From Bacteroidales bacterium (GTDB lineage: Bacteria; Bacteroidota; Bacteroidia; Bacteroidales; SM23-62): DNA of 45,538 bases. Below, piece after piece: positions 15,787 through 24,870 of the stretch (position 1 is its first letter; each line of letters starts with the position of its first letter). A model generated the notes under the pieces. That model did no database searches. It was given only the letters and a program-made list of their open reading frames with translations, and was not told where the DNA came from. The stretch spans positions 1 through 45,538 of the forward strand of contig JADHVS010000008.1 of the NCBI GenBank assembly GCA_016783865.1. Direction: 5' to 3'. Both the position numbers and the translations under genes were made by a program.

Positions 15787-16887
15787 TCATTTGTAAAGGT
15801 AAAGAAGCCCGGTTATATCAGCCAGGTAGGTCAAAAATATGGATAACAGAAACGAAAATATGGGTGCGATCGCCCAGACAATAAAGAATTTATTCACAGA
15901 GGTTTTTTTCAGGATATTTTTAAATCCAAGCCTGGCCACACCCAAACCAATTATGGATGCGGTATTTACCTGAACCAGGGAAGATGGAATGCCTTTAAGG
16001 ACTGAAGCTAAAAGCAATAAGCTGGCGGTAATAAAGGATATGAAAATCGCTTCAATAGGACCAAACAGGAAAATCCCTTTCCCGGTCTGCCTGACTAATT
16101 TATGGCCAAAAATTGAACTTCCTATACCAAAGCTGGGGGCTATTATCAACGTGGAAAGTATCATGATGATAATGAAATTATTGCCTTCATCCTTTATATT
16201 TAATTCATTTATTGTCATGGATGCAATGGGACCGGATGCATTTGCCACATTGTTGGCACCAATGGCAAAGGCAACATAGGCTGACATGATAATAATGAGG
16301 ATTTTAATAATTGGATGACTGGAAATACCGTTGAAGGTAAAATATCCTTTTTTCCGCATAGGTGTATAGATATATTTACCAATTATATAACAGAGAATAA
16401 AGGAAATAACCGGCAATATGAACCAGGCTGGAATGATCTCGAGCAATAATTTGCGTTCGTTTAGCACACTGAAATAACATGCGGGTCCTGTTACTGCCAG
16501 AATCGTTGCCTGACTGGTGGATTGTGGAATTCCTATCAGGTTGGCAATAAACAGGCTGATACCAACAGAAAATAAAATAATTGAGACCAGTGAAAAACTC
16601 ATCATTTCTGCAGGAAGCAATTCTTTTCCTACCGTAGTTGCTGTTGCTTTACCAGCAATCAGAGCACCGGCAAATACCATGATTCCAAAAAATCCGGGAA
16701 TTACACTCTTCCTCAAAATATTTGCACCATAAGCAGCCGAAAAAGAAGGAGCAGTGCCACTTCCACCCATATTTATCGCTAAAAATATCGCTATCAGGAA
16801 TGGGATTAAAAGATGGTTGAATAATGGAGAAATCATTTTGATTAATAATATGCCAATAGAAATTCCTAAGCAGAGCCTTTTGATCAT
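15787..16887 (-). CDS. PiT-family anion permease, full-length copy
   Basis: A 366-residue integral membrane protein with about 10 spans, in the PHO4/PiT (COG0306) family of cation-coupled phosphate permeases, which also includes sulfate permeases such as CysP. The two signature repeats are seen at residues 39-58 (NMGGSGTAPSFSAAYGAN) and 210-224 (GANNVANASGPIASM). In both, the usual Asp of GANDxAN is missing (Gly/Ser in the first, Asn in the second), which marks a divergent subfamily whose anion may not be phosphate. It lies 66 bp after a receiver-lipoyl gene and is likely co-transcribed from the sigma54-like promoter at 18594-18609. Confidence 0.85.
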   Translation of the reverse strand: MIKRLCLGISIGILLIKMISPLFNHLLIPFLIAIFLAINMGGSGTAPSFSAAYGANILRKSVIPGFFGIMVFAGALIAGKATATTVGKELLPAEMMSFSLVSIILFSVGISLFIANLIGIPQSTSQATILAVTGPACYFSVLNERKLLLEIIPAWFILPVISFILCYIIGKYIYTPMRKKGYFTFNGISSHPIIKILIIIMSAYVAFAIGANNVANASGPIASMTINELNIKDEGNNFIIIMILSTLIIAPSFGIGSSIFGHKLVRQTGKGIFLFGPIEAIFISFITASLLLLASVLKGIPSSLVQVNTASIIGLGVARLGFKNILKKTSVNKFFIVWAIAPIFSFLLSIFLTYLADITGLLYLYK

Positions 16888-17170
16888 TCAGTTTACTCAA
16901 TGCTTAGGAATTTAAAGATGGCCAGTTAAGATTTGCATTACTATCCGCGATGGTTATTCTGAAATCATCTCAGACTTTATTATATCTTTAAGGGCTATGG
17001 TCGTTTGATAATCAAATTCAACTTCCTCCTTTAGGGTGGATTCAGGTTGTATCATTATGTTTATCAGCAATTTGCTTGCAGAATCCCTGTCTGTATATTC
17101 CTGGACGTCTTTTTCGATACATCCGGGGATTTTACCCATGTCTTTTGTCTGAAGAATAATGATCCGGTCA
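16429..17170. repeat. Segmental duplication, copy A (742 bp)
   Basis: This block covers the 5' 153 codons of the permease gene, the intergenic gap and the 3' 72 codons of the receiver-lipoyl gene. It is almost identical to 24874-25746 once a 132-bp insert in the latter is removed; one single-base indel and scattered substitutions are visible. Homology stops sharply at both edges, while the rest of the two receiver-lipoyl genes is strongly diverged. Confidence 0.85.
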
Positions 17171-18546
17171 CTTTTCCCTTTTTCATTTGTAATTTTTTGG
17201 ATTTCCTCAAGATCAGTAAGCAATTTTTTCTCCCTGGTGTGAGCTACTTCAACAGGGTAGGCCTGACCAAGTAATTCATTAATAAGCAAGTATCCTATTC
17301 CTTCATTATTCTGGAGTACATCATTAAACGCAAAAAGTGTAACTTTCTTATTAAACCTGTTCATTACCTGGATTTTGCTGATAGAATTTGGTAAAAAACT
17401 TAATCTGTCGGTTTTTAAGGATCCTTCTCTTTTTTTATTATCGAATATACAGTAAAGAACATCTGCTATTTCACTATTTGAAACGGGATCTATTCCATAA
17501 TAAAATAATCTGTTTCTGCGATATTGGGTTTCATATAATGAATTTGGTTCATTAAATGCAGTAATTTTCGCATCAGGAAATTCCAGGTTTATTCTTTTAA
17601 CATATTCAGGCCCCTGGTTCGAAAATGAAGTGGCATTTATCCCTACAACCCTGATCTCACCTTTAGCCAGGATATCTAAAACTTCTTCAACGGAATTGAT
17701 ATTCCTTGTAACATAGCCCAAGTTAGTAAATTTCTTACAGTAATCATTTTCCTTAATATTTTTTTTGCCCAGAAACAATATCTCCCTCGTATCACAAAGC
17801 CTTAAATCCTGATCTAAATTTTCTGTTTGTACTTTGGCGATCCAATTAATTTTGTTAACGTTTTTTTCAAGTAAGTATGGTTGCTCTAATAATTTGGTGT
17901 TTATAGCCATAATTTTCCCGTTAACAGCAGATGGAATAATTCTTTTGGTCTTATTAGTTAACGATACTTCGGCCAGGGGCAAACCCCTATGTACTATGTG
18001 GCCAACGTCCGGCATTGTAACATATTCAACACCTGCATCCGACAGTTCAGTTAAATGACCTCCTGCCTGGACCAGATCATCAGACAATGAACGGAACCAG
18101 GAAGTGTGATAGAAATAATACCGAGATCCAATATCCGCTTTCTTATGGACAGTCGTTTTTTCGATTGAAGAGATTAATTCTTTGAAAGTTATCTTTTTAA
18201 CAGATTCCAATATCTCTTCAGGATTGAACGGTTTTAATATATAATCAGAAACTCCCAGTTTCTTAGACATTCGTTTACTTTCAGGGGTAGGATAACCTGT
18301 AATAATAACTACAGGGATGTCAGGTTTTTTCATACGGATATCACTCAATAGTTGAATTCCATCTTTGTCGCCCAGTTTGAGGTCTAATATTATGGCATCA
18401 TAAGGATTCAATAAAGCTTGGTGAAAACCTTTGTCCGGATTAATATTAGTATCTACCATATATCCGGCCTGTGAAAACAGCCTGTCGCAGCTGCTGCATA
18501 CACAGATTTCATCATCTATGATCAATATTGACGGTTTGTTTTTCAT
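16954..18546 (-). CDS. Receiver + GcvH-like lipoyl-domain protein A
   Basis: A 530-residue soluble protein of several domains. Residues 5-121 are a response-regulator receiver with the acidic pair DDE (11-13), phosphoacceptor D55 and the K105 step (LKPF), but helix 1 holds an unusual C17-S-S-C20-D-R motif. Residues about 143-250 match the glycine-cleavage H-protein fold: MPDVGHIVHRGLPLAEV, NKTKRIIPSAVNGKI and LEKNVNKINWIAKV. K199 aligns with the lipoylated Lys of GcvH. Residues about 253-375 look like a second, degenerate receiver. The C terminus (about 380-530) is unassigned and ends in a stretch nearly identical to protein B. No gcvP or gcvT is nearby, so this is not glycine cleavage. A lipoyl carrier for the Hdr/Qmo-like complex is my inference. 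Confidence 0.8.
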   Translation of the reverse strand: MKNKPSILIIDDEICVCSSCDRLFSQAGYMVDTNINPDKGFHQALLNPYDAIILDLKLGDKDGIQLLSDIRMKKPDIPVVIITGYPTPESKRMSKKLGVSDYILKPFNPEEILESVKKITFKELISSIEKTTVHKKADIGSRYYFYHTSWFRSLSDDLVQAGGHLTELSDAGVEYVTMPDVGHIVHRGLPLAEVSLTNKTKRIIPSAVNGKIMAINTKLLEQPYLLEKNVNKINWIAKVQTENLDQDLRLCDTREILFLGKKNIKENDYCKKFTNLGYVTRNINSVEEVLDILAKGEIRVVGINATSFSNQGPEYVKRINLEFPDAKITAFNEPNSLYETQYRRNRLFYYGIDPVSNSEIADVLYCIFDNKKREGSLKTDRLSFLPNSISKIQVMNRFNKKVTLFAFNDVLQNNEGIGYLLINELLGQAYPVEVAHTREKKLLTDLEEIQKITNEKGKSDRIIILQTKDMGKIPGCIEKDVQEYTDRDSASKLLINIMIQPESTLKEEVEFDYQTTIALKDIIKSEMISE

Positions 18547-18593
18547 TGTCTTAATTTTCTGTTTATAGGATGACCAGGTTTATATTTCAGAAG

Positions 18594-18609
18594 ATCAATT
18601 AATGTGCCA
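18594..18609 (-). promoter_or_regulatory. Sigma54-like promoter of receiver-lipoyl gene A
   Basis: On the minus strand TGGCAC-N5-TTGAT matches the -24 element well and the -12 element partly (TTGC expected). It ends 48 bp before the start codon. The same arrangement precedes the other two receiver-lipoyl genes. Confidence 0.6.
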
Positions 18610-18717
18610 TGCATATAATAGCTGTTGATATTTTTGCAATGGTCTTATTAACTGTATTTTACAATTGACAAGCATGTGATGAAAAACATGATTAGGTACA
18701 ATTTTGTAAGATCTGAT

Positions 18718-18743
18718 TATACAGTGTCTATAATAATCATACA
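18718..18743. promoter_or_regulatory. Imperfect activator site, gene A
   Basis: TATACAGTGTCTATA (18718-18732) plus a CATACA half-site (18738-18743) lie about 110-135 bp upstream of the sigma54-like -24 element and run to the stop codon of the HdrA gene. They resemble the perfect CATACA-N-TGTATG palindromes upstream of the other two genes. This is the weakest of the three sites. Confidence 0.4.
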
Positions 18744-18744
18744 C

Positions 18745-20466
18745 TTACCCGGAATAAAGCATCCCCCTGATCTGAGCTAAGATTTGTTCATCTGTAAAGT
18801 GTTTGGTCTTAACCGCTCCCGTAGGACACGCTGAGCCACAGGTTCCACAACCCTTGCATAATACTTCATTTACTACAGAAACATTATTTTCCGGATCGTA
18901 TTTAATGGCAGTATACGGGCAGACCTTGACACAAGTCTGACAACCACAGCATATTTTTTCACTAATTTCAGCAGTAGTGGTTTCAATCTCGACATTTCCC
19001 TGGCTGATACTGGCAAGGATCCTGGCTGCTGCTGCTCTTGACTGTGCAACTGACTCAGGAATATCTTTGGGTCCCTGACAAGTGCCAACAATAAATACGC
19101 CATCCGTTGTGGTGGCTACGGGATCAAGTTTCGGATGTTTTTCCATATAGAAATTGTTACTGCACATGCTAATTCCGGCTGCATGTGCAATATCCCTGGC
19201 ATTTTCTTGGGCTTCCATCCCTACCATCAGGATAGCCATATCAACCGGGATCCCGATTTTCCTGCCTGCCATTTTTTCATCCAGTTCAACCAACAGATCA
19301 CAATGATTATACTTGCTGCCATTAATTATTTTAGGCAGACCATTTTCCTGGTCAAACATGAAAAATTTAATGTTTTTCCTTGAAGATTTTGTATATAACT
19401 CCTCACAACCTTTTCCAAACACCCTCATATCGGAATAGATTTCATAAATATTGGAATCCGGAAGTTCAGACTTGATCTGGTTGGCATATTTCAAAGCGGT
19501 CATGCAACAAGTATGCGAGCAATATTCATGATACTTTTGGTTTCTGCTTCCCACACAATGAATTATGGCTACGTGTTTTGGTTCTTTTCCTTCTTTTGTG
19601 GTAATCTCCCCCCCTTTTAATATTTCTTCAAATTCCAGGGATGTGATTACATCGGGAAATTTTCCGTATCCGTATTCCTCGATGCTACCCGGATCAAATG
19701 GTTTTAAGCCTGTTGCAATGACAACATTACCGAATATTAAGTTTGTTTCTTTATTGTTCTTTGAATAAACAGTGGCCTCAAAATTACCTATATAACCAAA
19801 AATATGTTTTATTTCAGACTCCAGGAACAATTCAATATGGGGATGGTCCTGAACTCTTGCAATGAGAGGATTCAGCATATCGTCTACCTGGGTCATAAAA
19901 GGATATGAAAGATCAATATGTGACACCATTCCGCCAAGCTTGCCTGTCTTTTCAACAAGATAAACATCTCGTCCGGCATCAGCAATCTCAACTGCCGCAT
20001 TCATACCGGATATCCCTCCACCAATGATCAGTGTGGCAGGTTCAACAGAAACAGATCGTTTGTTCAATGCTTCGTGGAAGGCAACACGGTGTACGGCAGC
20101 ATAGACCAATGCTTTGGCTTTCTTTGTAGCTTCTTCACGATCGTTATGCACCCATGAAACATGTTCACGAATATTAGCCATCTCGAAATAGTACGGATTG
20201 ATATCGGCCTTTACCAAAACTTTCCTGAATGTAAATTCATGAATCCTCGGTGAACAGGCAGCAACAATAACCCGGTTAAGGTTACATTCTTTAATATCCT
20301 TAATGATCATATCCTGTCCCGGATCAGAACACATATATTTATAATTCCGTGAGATCGCCACATTAGGTAGTTTTTCAACATCTTTGGCAATGGCTTCAAC
20401 ATCAACCATTTTAGCAATGTTGGTGCCACACCAGCATATATAAACTCCTATTCTTATATCATCCAT
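18745..20466 (-). CDS. HdrA-type flavoprotein with C-terminal ferredoxin
   Basis: A 573-residue soluble subunit related to heterodisulfide reductase HdrA and QmoA/QmoB. The N-terminal HdrA domain has C11, C13 (YICWCGTNI), C46 (CSDPGQ) and C71 (CSPRIHEFTF). The FAD-binding GGGISG is at residues 149-154, followed by EKTGKLGGM. The central cluster cysteines are C304 (HCVGSR), C316 and C320-C321 (YCSHTCC). C-terminal 2x[4Fe-4S] cysteines are C506, C509, C512, C516 and C537, C540, C543, C547. It lacks the mid-domain ferredoxin insert of long HdrA forms. It starts 1 bp after the QmoC-like gene stops. HdrA proteins move electrons between ferredoxin or other donors, FAD (with possible bifurcation) and partner subunits. 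Confidence 0.92.
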   Translation of the reverse strand: MDDIRIGVYICWCGTNIAKMVDVEAIAKDVEKLPNVAISRNYKYMCSDPGQDMIIKDIKECNLNRVIVAACSPRIHEFTFRKVLVKADINPYYFEMANIREHVSWVHNDREEATKKAKALVYAAVHRVAFHEALNKRSVSVEPATLIIGGGISGMNAAVEIADAGRDVYLVEKTGKLGGMVSHIDLSYPFMTQVDDMLNPLIARVQDHPHIELFLESEIKHIFGYIGNFEATVYSKNNKETNLIFGNVVIATGLKPFDPGSIEEYGYGKFPDVITSLEFEEILKGGEITTKEGKEPKHVAIIHCVGSRNQKYHEYCSHTCCMTALKYANQIKSELPDSNIYEIYSDMRVFGKGCEELYTKSSRKNIKFFMFDQENGLPKIINGSKYNHCDLLVELDEKMAGRKIGIPVDMAILMVGMEAQENARDIAHAAGISMCSNNFYMEKHPKLDPVATTTDGVFIVGTCQGPKDIPESVAQSRAAAARILASISQGNVEIETTTAEISEKICCGCQTCVKVCPYTAIKYDPENNVSVVNEVLCKGCGTCGSACPTGAVKTKHFTDEQILAQIRGMLYSG

Positions 20467-20467
20467 G

Positions 20468-21610
20468 TCAGTTACTTTTTACGGCTGCACCTTGTTGATT
20501 GATTACCGCTTTCTTAATATTAGAAAAATATATTGCAAAGGGCCTGTAAGCCAGGTGTGACCATTTGGAGAATGGCACCTCTATCATAATCATTGGAAAC
20601 AAGACCATCAAATGCAGCACATACATACCATAGGTCAGATTTGGAAGTCCGTTTATTCTGAAAAGATGCACCAGTATCCCGGTAAACCCGGTTAGAAATA
20701 GCAGGATCAGAAATGTCCAGTCTGAAATATGTGAGTGCTTAAGACGCTCCTTATTTTTTTTAATCCTGCCGTATACAAAATACCCTGTTCCCAGGAATAG
20801 GGCAATAGTTGCGTAGTAACCCAACATTCTCTGAGGATGCCACCATGGGTATATGGTATCTGTCTGGAACCATTTCAGGAATCCGATAATCAGGACAAAC
20901 AGGGTAACATATCCCGACATCAGGAGCCAATGGAGAATCCAATAATTTCTAGAATCACATTTCTTAAATTTCCATTGTGATACGAAATTAAAGGCAAGTG
21001 AATAAAACTCTTTTATATAGAGGGCAATTGAGGCTTTTATATTTTTATCCCTGCCAATAATTTTTAAATACATGTTGAAAATGTTAGAAATCAGGAATAT
21101 TGAAACAGTTGCTGCCATTATCAAATCACCAATGTGAATGATTTCAGCCGGTGCAAATACGTTTAATTGCACTCCTCCTTCATTTGTAAGCTCTTTTGGC
21201 ATCGGTCCATGGAACAGCAGGAAGAGAACAAAAACAAATGCAGATAATATGCAAATCAATGCGAATTCCCACTTTTTTGAGGTGTAAATTTTTCTTGCAA
21301 GTCCGGTCCAGTCATATGCGGCTGTAAGATAACGCCTGAGTGTCATCATCAATTCCCCGGGATTGGCACCCCTGGGGCATTTTTCGCTGCACTCACCACA
21401 GTAATAGCACAACCATGGTTCGGCACAAGCCTCCAGTTCCTTTTTTAATCCCATCTGCAAAAACTTGATCGGTTTTCTTGGAAACAGTACATTCTTTTCC
21501 GTCAACGGGCAGATGGCTGTGCAGTTTCCACAATGAAAGCATTCGTTCCAGTTCTTTGCACCGAACTCATTCATACTTTTAAACAGATCCGGGTCAATAT
21601 ACTCTCTCAT
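20468..21610 (-). CDS. QmoC-like membrane subunit (HdrC + cytochrome b)
   Basis: A 380-residue protein joining an HdrC-like ferredoxin part to a NarI/HdrE-type membrane part. Cluster cysteines are C24, C27, C30, C34 and C68, C71, C74, C78, each followed by Pro. Six hydrophobic spans follow (first about 115-134), with likely haem ligands in ILHWLLMSGY, GILVHLFRI and MYVLHLMVL. This architecture matches QmoC, which links cytoplasmic HdrA-type flavoproteins to the quinone pool. The gene overlaps the 3' end of the HdrA fusion by 17 bases, so translation is probably coupled. It anchors the complex to the membrane and exchanges electrons with menaquinone (inference). Confidence 0.9.
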   Translation of the reverse strand: MREYIDPDLFKSMNEFGAKNWNECFHCGNCTAICPLTEKNVLFPRKPIKFLQMGLKKELEACAEPWLCYYCGECSEKCPRGANPGELMMTLRRYLTAAYDWTGLARKIYTSKKWEFALICILSAFVFVLFLLFHGPMPKELTNEGGVQLNVFAPAEIIHIGDLIMAATVSIFLISNIFNMYLKIIGRDKNIKASIALYIKEFYSLAFNFVSQWKFKKCDSRNYWILHWLLMSGYVTLFVLIIGFLKWFQTDTIYPWWHPQRMLGYYATIALFLGTGYFVYGRIKKNKERLKHSHISDWTFLILLFLTGFTGILVHLFRINGLPNLTYGMYVLHLMVLFPMIMIEVPFSKWSHLAYRPFAIYFSNIKKAVINQQGAAVKSN

Positions 21611-24600
21611 AATTAATCATTTTAATATCAGACAATTCCATTACATTTTGTTCAATTTGCCGGAGGGATAAATAACCGGTATCTTTCTTAACTCTTTTTT
21701 TAAGGATATTTTGTATTACCCTTGCTGCGGCAGCAGAAGCATGGGCTACAGTTGCAGGTATATCTTTTGGTCCCTGGCAGGCTCCTGCAATTGTTATGCC
21801 TCCGGAACAGGTACTCACCGGGTCAAAAATGTTATTTGCTTCCATTAACCATCCATCTTCTGTGGTATAAATTCCCAGCATTTCAGCAAGTTCTGAAGTA
21901 TTTTCACCGGGTTCTAATCCTACTGAAAGAACCACCATATCTACTTCTTGCTCAACCATGGTGTCGTTCATTATATCTTCAGTACGTAATAAAAGATGAC
22001 CATTTGCCTCCTCAATTTTTGCCGGACGGCCACGTATTATATCAACACCTTCCTTTTTTATCCTGTTGTAAAACTCTTCATATCCTTTTCCAAATGCCCG
22101 TATATCAATGTAATACTCATATACTCGGGCATCCGGAAGTTTTTCTTTTACCAGGTGAGCCAGTTTCAAAGAGTACATGCAGCATACCTTTGAGCAATAA
22201 GGATTGTAGTTTATATCCCTGCTGCCAACGCAATGAATAATGGCTATGCTTCCCGGTTCTTCTGAATCAGGAGTAAATACCGGGTTTCCTCTTTTATCTT
22301 TTGTCCTGAGGTTGATTTTCCCGCCCGTCGGACCTGAAGCATTTACCAACCGTTCAAACTCCAAAGATGTCAGCACATTGGGATATTTTCCATAACCATA
22401 ATCCTCAATTCGCCTGGCATCAAATGGTTTGAATCCGGTGGCCAGAATAATATTCCCTACAGTAATCTCAACTTCTTCATCTTTTTCGTCGAGATTGATA
22501 CAAGAATCAACCGGACAGTTCTTTACACAAACCCCGCATTTACCATCCTTGATGTACCTGCAATTTGCAGCATCAATCAGGTATTTATTAGGAACTGCCT
22601 GGGGGAAAGGCATATAGATTGCTTTTCGCAGGGTCGTACCTGAATCAAATTCACTCGGTACAGAAGTCGGGCATTTTGAAGCACAGTTCCCGCATCCTGT
22701 GCATGATTTTAAATCTACATACCGGGCCTTCTTAAATATTTTTGCCTTATAATTACCCGGTTCGCCTGACACTCCTTTAACCTCACAATAAGTCAACAGT
22801 TCAATATTGGGATGCTGGCCAACTTCAACCATTTTGGGAGTTAAGATACAGGCGGCACAGTCCAGTGTCGGAAAAGTCTTATCAAAGGTAGCCATATGGC
22901 CTCCTATAGTGGCTGATTTTTCAACCAGGTAAACTTTGTTGCCACTGTTTGCAATTTCCAGGGAAGCCTGGATTCCGGCTATCCCTGCTCCGATAACCAG
23001 TGTGTCGGAATTTACCGGATTGTCATCAGGCTGAACTGCCATGTCAAAGCATATACCGTATAAAGCACTTAACAAAATAGCCCTGGCACGTTCTGTATGG
23101 GATTTATAAATGGCACCATGATCTTTGAAGCTGGCAAGTATTACGTCCTTCGGATCATTTCCGGCGATGATCATTGCTTTTGTAAAAAAATTCTTAACCT
23201 GACCCGGTGTGTCACCTGCGATGATTATTCGTTTCAGATTATTTTCCCTGATTTTTGTTGCCATATGACGCGCTTCAGTAAGAGGGAGGTCTGTTGAATG
23301 CCATATGGCTGTGACTCCCGGTATTTCATATGCATAGTCAGATACAGCGGAAATATCCACCGGATCCGGATTTTCATAAAAGGTATCGTCCAGGAAATAA
23401 ATTCCGGTTTCCTTTCTGACATATCGATTGGGTATATGTATCTTTTCTATAATCTCAGGTAAAAAGACAGTTTTATCAACTTTTACCACATCTCCGGCCG
23501 GACCGGTATAAAAGGCATTGGATAAGATGTCCGAAATCTTTTTTGTATGTATCGGGGGGGTAGCGTAGTCAAAAAACCGGCTCTTACGGTATAATGGTTC
23601 GAGCGGTGAATTGATTTTATCGAATATTATGATCTTTACATCTGCAGAATGTTTATTAATTTTTTTAATATATTCAGGCCCCGAACCAGCAAAAGGTACA
23701 GCATCCATCACAACTGTCTTTATTAAACCTTCATCCAGTATTTTAATTACTTCATCTATTGAAGATGTATTCTTTACGATACATCCCAGGTCAATCAATT
23801 GTCCATAATATTTATTCTGATCGTCTGCATCTTTGCTGAAAAATAAAACATCCCTGGTTAAACTTGCTTTTAAATCCTTTCCGATATCAGAAGATAATAT
23901 TCTTGCAATCCAGAATTTTTCATAGTTGTTGTTTTCAATGAGGGGAAGATCATTTTCCAGTTCTTTATTGACTTCAATAATTTTTCCGGAAATGGCCGAT
24001 GGAATAATCCGTTTTGTTTTATCAGCAAATGTTACCTCAGCCAAAGGCAAATCTCTGTAAATTAAATTGTTAACATCAGGAATAGTAATTGATTCAATCG
24101 TTTCACTGGTTAAGCCCGGGATTTGACCGCCAACCCTTATGGAACCATCCAATCCCTTCTGTGACCATCCATCCTTGTAAAACCTGAAATGCTGTTCGGC
24201 ACATTCCCATTTTGGTAAACTGATAAATTGTTTAAAATCAAGTATTTCTTCCTTTGGCAGAGGTGTTGTATGCGTAATAATATTGGTGACCGGATCCAGT
24301 ATCTCATTTGGCATAAAAGGTTTCAATATGTAGTATTGCACTCCCAGATGAGTTGCCTCTTCCTTACTTATTTTTGTTGGGTACCCCGTGATGATTATTA
24401 CCGGAATATCAGGCTTTTTTTCCCTTAATGCCGATAACAATTCCATCCCATCCATTTCATCCATCATTAAATCCAATAAGATGAGATCATAATTATTTGT
24501 TATGGCCCGCTGATATCCTTCTTTCGGATTTGTATAGGTATCTACTTTATAATCTTCTATTGACAGGATACGGTGACAACTTTCACACACCAGGGGTTCA

Positions 24601-24635
24601 TCATCAATAACTAAAATTGAAGGTTGATGGTCCAT
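21594..24635 (-). CDS. Receiver + lipoyl + HdrA fusion protein
   Basis: A 1013-residue chimera. Residues 5-121 are a receiver (DDE 11-13, D55, CxxC at C17/C20). Residues about 143-250 are a GcvH-like lipoyl domain with K206 at the lipoyl-lysine position (ADKTKRIIPSAISG). Residues 262-375 are a degenerate receiver. Residues about 440-530 align with the HdrA N-terminal domain but have lost its cysteines (GDTPGQVKNF where HdrA has CSPRIHEFTF). From 545 the HdrA core follows: FAD motif GAGIAG (549-554), C593/C596 (DCAACILTPKMVEV), inserted ferredoxin C645, C648, C651, C655 and C692, C700, C703, C707, and the C802/C814/C818/C819 cluster. It has no C-terminal ferredoxin, so it complements the shorter HdrA two genes later. 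It is first in the fusion-qmoC-hdrA operon. Confidence 0.9.
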   Translation of the reverse strand: MDHQPSILVIDDEPLVCESCHRILSIEDYKVDTYTNPKEGYQRAITNNYDLILLDLMMDEMDGMELLSALREKKPDIPVIIITGYPTKISKEEATHLGVQYYILKPFMPNEILDPVTNIITHTTPLPKEEILDFKQFISLPKWECAEQHFRFYKDGWSQKGLDGSIRVGGQIPGLTSETIESITIPDVNNLIYRDLPLAEVTFADKTKRIIPSAISGKIIEVNKELENDLPLIENNNYEKFWIARILSSDIGKDLKASLTRDVLFFSKDADDQNKYYGQLIDLGCIVKNTSSIDEVIKILDEGLIKTVVMDAVPFAGSGPEYIKKINKHSADVKIIIFDKINSPLEPLYRKSRFFDYATPPIHTKKISDILSNAFYTGPAGDVVKVDKTVFLPEIIEKIHIPNRYVRKETGIYFLDDTFYENPDPVDISAVSDYAYEIPGVTAIWHSTDLPLTEARHMATKIRENNLKRIIIAGDTPGQVKNFFTKAMIIAGNDPKDVILASFKDHGAIYKSHTERARAILLSALYGICFDMAVQPDDNPVNSDTLVIGAGIAGIQASLEIANSGNKVYLVEKSATIGGHMATFDKTFPTLDCAACILTPKMVEVGQHPNIELLTYCEVKGVSGEPGNYKAKIFKKARYVDLKSCTGCGNCASKCPTSVPSEFDSGTTLRKAIYMPFPQAVPNKYLIDAANCRYIKDGKCGVCVKNCPVDSCINLDEKDEEVEITVGNIILATGFKPFDARRIEDYGYGKYPNVLTSLEFERLVNASGPTGGKINLRTKDKRGNPVFTPDSEEPGSIAIIHCVGSRDINYNPYCSKVCCMYSLKLAHLVKEKLPDARVYEYYIDIRAFGKGYEEFYNRIKKEGVDIIRGRPAKIEEANGHLLLRTEDIMNDTMVEQEVDMVVLSVGLEPGENTSELAEMLGIYTTEDGWLMEANNIFDPVSTCSGGITIAGACQGPKDIPATVAHASAAAARVIQNILKKRVKKDTGYLSLRQIEQNVMELSDIKMINYERVY

Positions 24636-24695
24636 TTTTTTTGATTAATTATTGCGTAATGGTAAAATTATGAGCAGTTTGATTCTGCATAGAAT

Positions 24696-24711
24696 GTCAA
24701 TTACCATGCCA
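24696..24711 (-). promoter_or_regulatory. Sigma54-like promoter of the HdrA-fusion operon
   Basis: On the minus strand TGGCAT-N5-TTGAC, 61 bp before the start codon of the fusion gene. The -24 half is consensus; the -12 half has GA in place of GC, as in the two sister promoters. Confidence 0.6.
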
Positions 24712-24841
24712 ACAGGTTTGACCAAAAATTACAGGTTAAACGAACTTACTTATTAAATAATAACAAACTGAAAAACAATAACATATGGCAGTTGTGCCAG
24801 AATGTAGTATGATTTGTTAAACCTGAAAATAGTTTACTATT

Positions 24842-24858
24842 AACATACACTGTATGTT
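24842..24858. promoter_or_regulatory. Perfect palindromic activator site upstream of the fusion operon
   Basis: AACATACA (24842-24849), one base, then TGTATGTT (24851-24858): a perfect inverted repeat about 130 bp upstream of the sigma54-like -24 element. That spacing is typical for an enhancer site of an NtrC-type activator, and the same core occurs at 27299-27311. Confidence 0.6.
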
Positions 24859-24870
24859 TATATTATACAC

